Shown in pieces: positions 61,561 through 64,000 of a DNA stretch of 64,000 bases (position 1 is its first letter; the number at the start of each line of letters is the position of its first letter). The stretch comes from an uncultured Bacteroides sp. (GTDB lineage: Bacteria; Bacteroidota; Bacteroidia; Bacteroidales; Bacteroidaceae), in contig CALUOO010000001.1 of assembly GCA_944322345.1 (NCBI GenBank), forward strand, positions 62,001-126,000, written 5' to 3'. A program made the translations under genes and the position numbers. A model generated the notes under the pieces. It was not told the origin of the DNA. It did not search any database and saw only the letters and a list, made by a program, of their open reading frames with translations.

Positions 61561-61671
61561 TCATAGGCAAAAAACAAAAAGTTCATTGCCTACGGAACTC
61601 TCCGTTCATTGCCTACGAAACTTTCAGTTCGCTGCGATGGAACTTTCAGCTCATGCCTACGGACTTTTTTG
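61557..61671. repeat. Array D: one inverted and four direct 22-24-nt units, core GTTCATTGCCTACGgAACT
   Basis: Direct units start at 61581 (23 nt), 61604 (23), 61627 (22) and 61649 (23). An inverted unit (GTTTTTTGCCTATGAAAC on minus) precedes them at 61557-61580. The unit is the same family as array A at 20.7 kb. The array directly abuts the Crp remnant. No spacers are present. Confidence 0.78.
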
Positions 61672-61760
61672 AAGTTACACACATTTACAAACTCCGTGCT
61701 TGTTTGTCCGGCAGGGAAAAGATATTGCCTCTTCATCCTAAAAGCAGTAATGAAAAAAGG

Positions 61761-61790
61761 TTGTAAGATAGAAGATAATAGCTAACTTTG
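61761..61790 (+). promoter_or_regulatory. Promoter of the queA-like/Nudix unit
   Basis: TTG (61761-61763), a 19-base spacer and TAACTTTG (61783-61790) make a full Bacteroides promoter. Confidence 0.65.
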
Positions 61791-61828
61791 CAGGCCGTAA
61801 ACCGATACTGAATAACCCCATAACAACG

Positions 61829-63055
61829 ATGAAAGAGGAGCTGAATCCAAAACATATCCATATCAGTGAATACAATTATCCACTGCCCGACGAGCGCATA
61901 GCCAAATTTCCACTGCCCGTTCGCGACCAGTCCAAACTGCTGATATACAAGCATAGAGAAATCTCGGAAGATGTATTCACCTCACTGCCCGACTATCTGC
62001 CGAAGGACAGTCTGATGATTTTCAACAATACCAAAGTGATTCAGGCACGACTGCATTTCCGGAAAGAGACAGGAGCGCTGATCGAAGTGTTCTGTCTGGA
62101 GCCGATAGAACCGAACGACTATGCACTGAACTTCCAGCAAACGGAACATGCCGCATGGTTGTGTATGGTGGGAAATCTGAAGAAATGGAAAGAGGGAACG
62201 CTGAAACGCGAAATGACTGTAAAAGGACAACCGGTGACGCTGACTGCCACAAAAGGAGAATGCAGAGGAACCAGCCATCGGATAGACTTCGGATGGAACA
62301 ATCCCGACATCACATTCGCCGATATTCTGGAGGTATTTGGCGAACTTCCTATCCCGCCCTATCTGAACCGGGAGACACAGGAAAGCGACAAGGAGACGTA
62401 TCAGACAGTCTACTCCAAAATAAAAGGCTCAGTAGCAGCCCCCACCGCAGGGCTACACTTCACGCCGCGTGTGCTGGAGAGACTGAAAGAGACCGGCGTA
62501 GAGCTGGAAGAGCTGACCTTACATGTAGGCGCAGGCACATTCCGCCCTGTAAAAAGCGAAGAGATTGAGGGACACGAGATGCACACAGAATACATCTCGG
62601 TGAACCGGGAAACCATCCGGAAACTGATAGACCACGATGCCCGTGCCATCGCTGTAGGCACCACATCGGTACGGACACTGGAGAGCCTGTACCACATCGG
62701 TGTAACCCTTGCCGGGAATCCGGACGCAACGGAAGAAGAGCTCCACGTCCGCCAGTGGCAACCGTACGAATCATTCGAAGAGATTCCAGCCGTAGTAGCA
62801 TTACAAAAGATACTGGGATACCTCGACCGTCACGGTATGGAGACGCTGCACACCAGCACGCAAATCATCATCGCACCGGGATACCGGTACAGAATTGTAA
62901 AGGCAATGGTGACTAACTTCCATCAGCCGCAAAGCACACTGCTACTGCTCGTATCTGCCTTTATCGGCGACAACTGGAAAGCCGTATACGACTATGCACT
63001 GAACCACAGCTTCCGCTTCCTCAGCTACGGCGACTCATCCTTATTAATCCCATAG
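61829..63055 (+). CDS. queA: QueA-family S-adenosylmethionine:tRNA ribosyltransferase-isomerase
   Basis: The 408-residue protein has the family motifs: PLPDERIAKFPLPVRDQSKLL at the N terminus, MIFNNTKVIQARL, GSVAAPTAGLHFT, LHVGAGTFRPVK, GTTSVRTLES and TNFHQPQSTLLLLVSAFIG. It transfers and isomerises the ribose of SAM to make epoxyqueuosine in tRNA. It is about 50 residues longer than the usual ~350, mostly in the middle around residues 105-160 (KKWKEGTLKREMT and WNNPDITFAD). Bacteroides often has a second QueA-like paralog, so this one may be the divergent copy. A Nudix gene follows by 9 bases. Confidence 0.87.
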   Translation: MKEELNPKHIHISEYNYPLPDERIAKFPLPVRDQSKLLIYKHREISEDVFTSLPDYLPKDSLMIFNNTKVIQARLHFRKETGALIEVFCLEPIEPNDYALNFQQTEHAAWLCMVGNLKKWKEGTLKREMTVKGQPVTLTATKGECRGTSHRIDFGWNNPDITFADILEVFGELPIPPYLNRETQESDKETYQTVYSKIKGSVAAPTAGLHFTPRVLERLKETGVELEELTLHVGAGTFRPVKSEEIEGHEMHTEYISVNRETIRKLIDHDARAIAVGTTSVRTLESLYHIGVTLAGNPDATEEELHVRQWQPYESFEEIPAVVALQKILGYLDRHGMETLHTSTQIIIAPGYRYRIVKAMVTNFHQPQSTLLLLVSAFIGDNWKAVYDYALNHSFRFLSYGDSSLLIP

Positions 63056-63064
63056 TAAAAAAAT

Positions 63065-63565
63065 ATGCCAACAGACAACAGTCAGGAAATATTTCCTGTA
63101 GTAGACGAACAGGGAAACATCACAGGAGCCGCCACACGAGGCGAATGTCACAACGGAAGTAAACTGCTCCATCCGGTAGTGCACCTTCATGTATTCAATC
63201 CGCAGGGAGAACTCTACCTGCAGAAACGTCCCGAATGGAAAGACATTCAGCCAGGGCGATGGGATACCGCTGTAGGAGGCCACGTCGACTTGGGCGAAAG
63301 TGTGGAAATGGCACTGAAACGTGAAGCAGAAGAAGAGCTGGGCATCACCGGCTTTACTGCCGAGCTGCTGGAAAGCTACGTATTTGAATCGGAACGGGAA
63401 AAAGAGCTCGTATTTGCCCACAAGACTGTTTACTCCGGAGAGATCTGCCCCAGCGACGAACTGGACGGAGGACGTTTTTGGGCCATAGAGGAAATTAAGG
63501 AACAAATAGGGAAAGGAGTATTCACCCCGAATTTCGAACAGGAATTCCAACGACTGGGGTTCTGA
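63065..63565 (+). CDS. Nudix hydrolase (IDI/YfcD-like)
   Basis: The 166-residue protein has the Nudix box GGHVDLGESVEMALKREAEEELGI (about 76-99) with the REAEEE core intact. The N-terminal part EIFPVVDEQGNITGAATRGECH and HLHVFNPQGELYLQKR resemble the isopentenyl-diphosphate-isomerase-like Nudix group. It hydrolyses a nucleoside-diphosphate-linked compound, substrate unknown. The 9-base gap from queA makes a two-gene operon. Confidence 0.92.
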   Translation: MPTDNSQEIFPVVDEQGNITGAATRGECHNGSKLLHPVVHLHVFNPQGELYLQKRPEWKDIQPGRWDTAVGGHVDLGESVEMALKREAEEELGITGFTAELLESYVFESEREKELVFAHKTVYSGEICPSDELDGGRFWAIEEIKEQIGKGVFTPNFEQEFQRLGF

Positions 63566-63630
63566 AAATCTCTATCCATTGAACAGAAGAAGTTCCTTCT
63601 TCTTTCTGCATCTCAGGAAATAACAAAAAA

Positions 63631-63661
63631 TAGGGCTATCTTATAAGTGAAGACAGCCCTA
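63631..63661 (-). terminator. Terminator of the GH43 gene
   Basis: TAGGGCT (63631-63637) pairs with AGCCCTA (63655-63661), extended inward by ATCTT/AAGAC with one mismatch. On the minus strand a six-T run follows. Confidence 0.78.
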
Positions 63662-63681
63662 TAGAAGAATTAATTCACAGT

Positions 63682-64000
63682 CTACTTATTTTTCAGCTTT
63701 CTTGGCTTAACACCTTCAAAAGTCATTTTCACAGGCTTGATATAACCGTCTTTATCAAAATACATACGGTCGATGCAAGTAGCACGGCTGTCACGCCCTG
63801 TCTCGTTCAGCGGACGACGGTGATAAACGATATACCATTCATCCTTCCCCGGACCTTTGATAACAGAATGATGCCCTGCTCCGGTAGCCACCTTTGGGTC
63901 CTGTTGCAAAATCTTTCCTATGCGTTTGAACGGTCCGAAAGGAGAATCGGCGATAGCATATGCTACGCTGTAGTCCGGACCACCCCATCCGCCTTCCGAC
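63682..64000 (-). CDS. Glycoside hydrolase family 43-like enzyme, C-terminal part (5' end outside window)
   Basis: The frame is open from the right edge to a stop at 63682, giving the last ~105 residues of a larger protein. The text EGGWGGPDYSVAYAIADSP and GPFKRIGKILQQDPKVATGAGHHSVI, then YIVYHRRPLNETGRDSRATCIDRMYFDKDGYIKP, is typical of the last blades of GH43 arabinofuranosidase/xylosidase-type enzymes. The catalytic acids lie upstream, outside the window, so activity is not assessable. It ends at the terminator at 63631-63661. Confidence 0.8.
   Translation of the reverse strand, partial: SEGGWGGPDYSVAYAIADSPFGPFKRIGKILQQDPKVATGAGHHSVIKGPGKDEWYIVYHRRPLNETGRDSRATCIDRMYFDKDGYIKPVKMTFEGVKPRKLKNK

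Overview
The window looks like a chromosomal segment of a gut Bacteroides species. The gene families are typical of that genus: TonB receptor with a companion lipoprotein, NigD-like and DUF4377-like lipoproteins, DUF3078, DUF5683, DUF349 and DUF3822 proteins, a GH43 enzyme, and a large bacterial alpha-2-macroglobulin. Most start sites lack a strong Shine-Dalgarno sequence. The promoter -7 box TAnnTTTG of the Bacteroidetes primary sigma factor lies upstream of many genes and repeatedly decides the start codon, because the longest reading frame often begins inside the box.

Layout. 1-3.3 kb: end of a TonB-dependent receptor and its beta-helix lipoprotein. 3.3-9.2 kb: a minus-strand run of AAA ATPase, DUF4435 protein, MscS channel, GH71/99-like secreted protein and a flavin-binding Nim/PNPOx protein; the first two form a PARIS-like (AriA/AriB-like) pair. 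9.2-20.4 kb: EamA transporter, MeaB, DUF1573, DUF3078 and the alpha-2-macroglobulin. 20.4-21.4 kb: a 1-kb intergenic region with a short repeat array, a 33-codon ORF and an operator-like repeat pair. 21.4-28.5 kb: PepD, flippase-like protein, KsgA, MgtE, DUF349 protein, tRNA-Gln. 28.9-35.2 kb: RsfS-FtsH-CdsA operon, NigD-like lipoprotein, SurE-LpxB operon. 37-43.3 kb: ParA-ParB-DUF5683-MltD operon behind a structured leader, then the bifunctional alarmone enzyme Rel. 43.3-51.2 kb: MerR/M23 pair divergent from AlaS, a RecD2-like helicase, and a pilin-like/DUF3822/RsmD operon. 51.2-57.7 kb: cardiolipin synthase, a probable small RNA, an outer-membrane barrel protein, AroB. 57.7-61.6 kb: an accessory-looking patch around tRNA-Pro with an HD-HAD fusion, a YefM/YoeB toxin-antitoxin pair, a lipoprotein and a Crp-family gene remnant. 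61.8-64 kb: QueA-like enzyme, Nudix hydrolase and the end of a GH43 enzyme.

Much of the window is housekeeping: ribosome and tRNA maturation (KsgA, RsmD, RsfS, AlaS, QueA), envelope lipids and peptidoglycan (CdsA, LpxB, Cls, MltD, M23), chromosome partition and the stringent response. The most unusual content is (i) four intergenic arrays of contiguous 22-23-nt units with unrelated sequences but similar architecture, at about 20.7, 35.4, 47.5 and 61.6 kb; (ii) the AAA-DUF4435-MscS cluster; (iii) a promoter-to-terminator small RNA at 52.7 kb; (iv) an alarmone-hydrolase-like HD domain fused to a 5'-nucleotidase-like HAD domain; and (v) an attenuator-like leader ahead of parAB. All calls are from reading the sequence; no database search was run.
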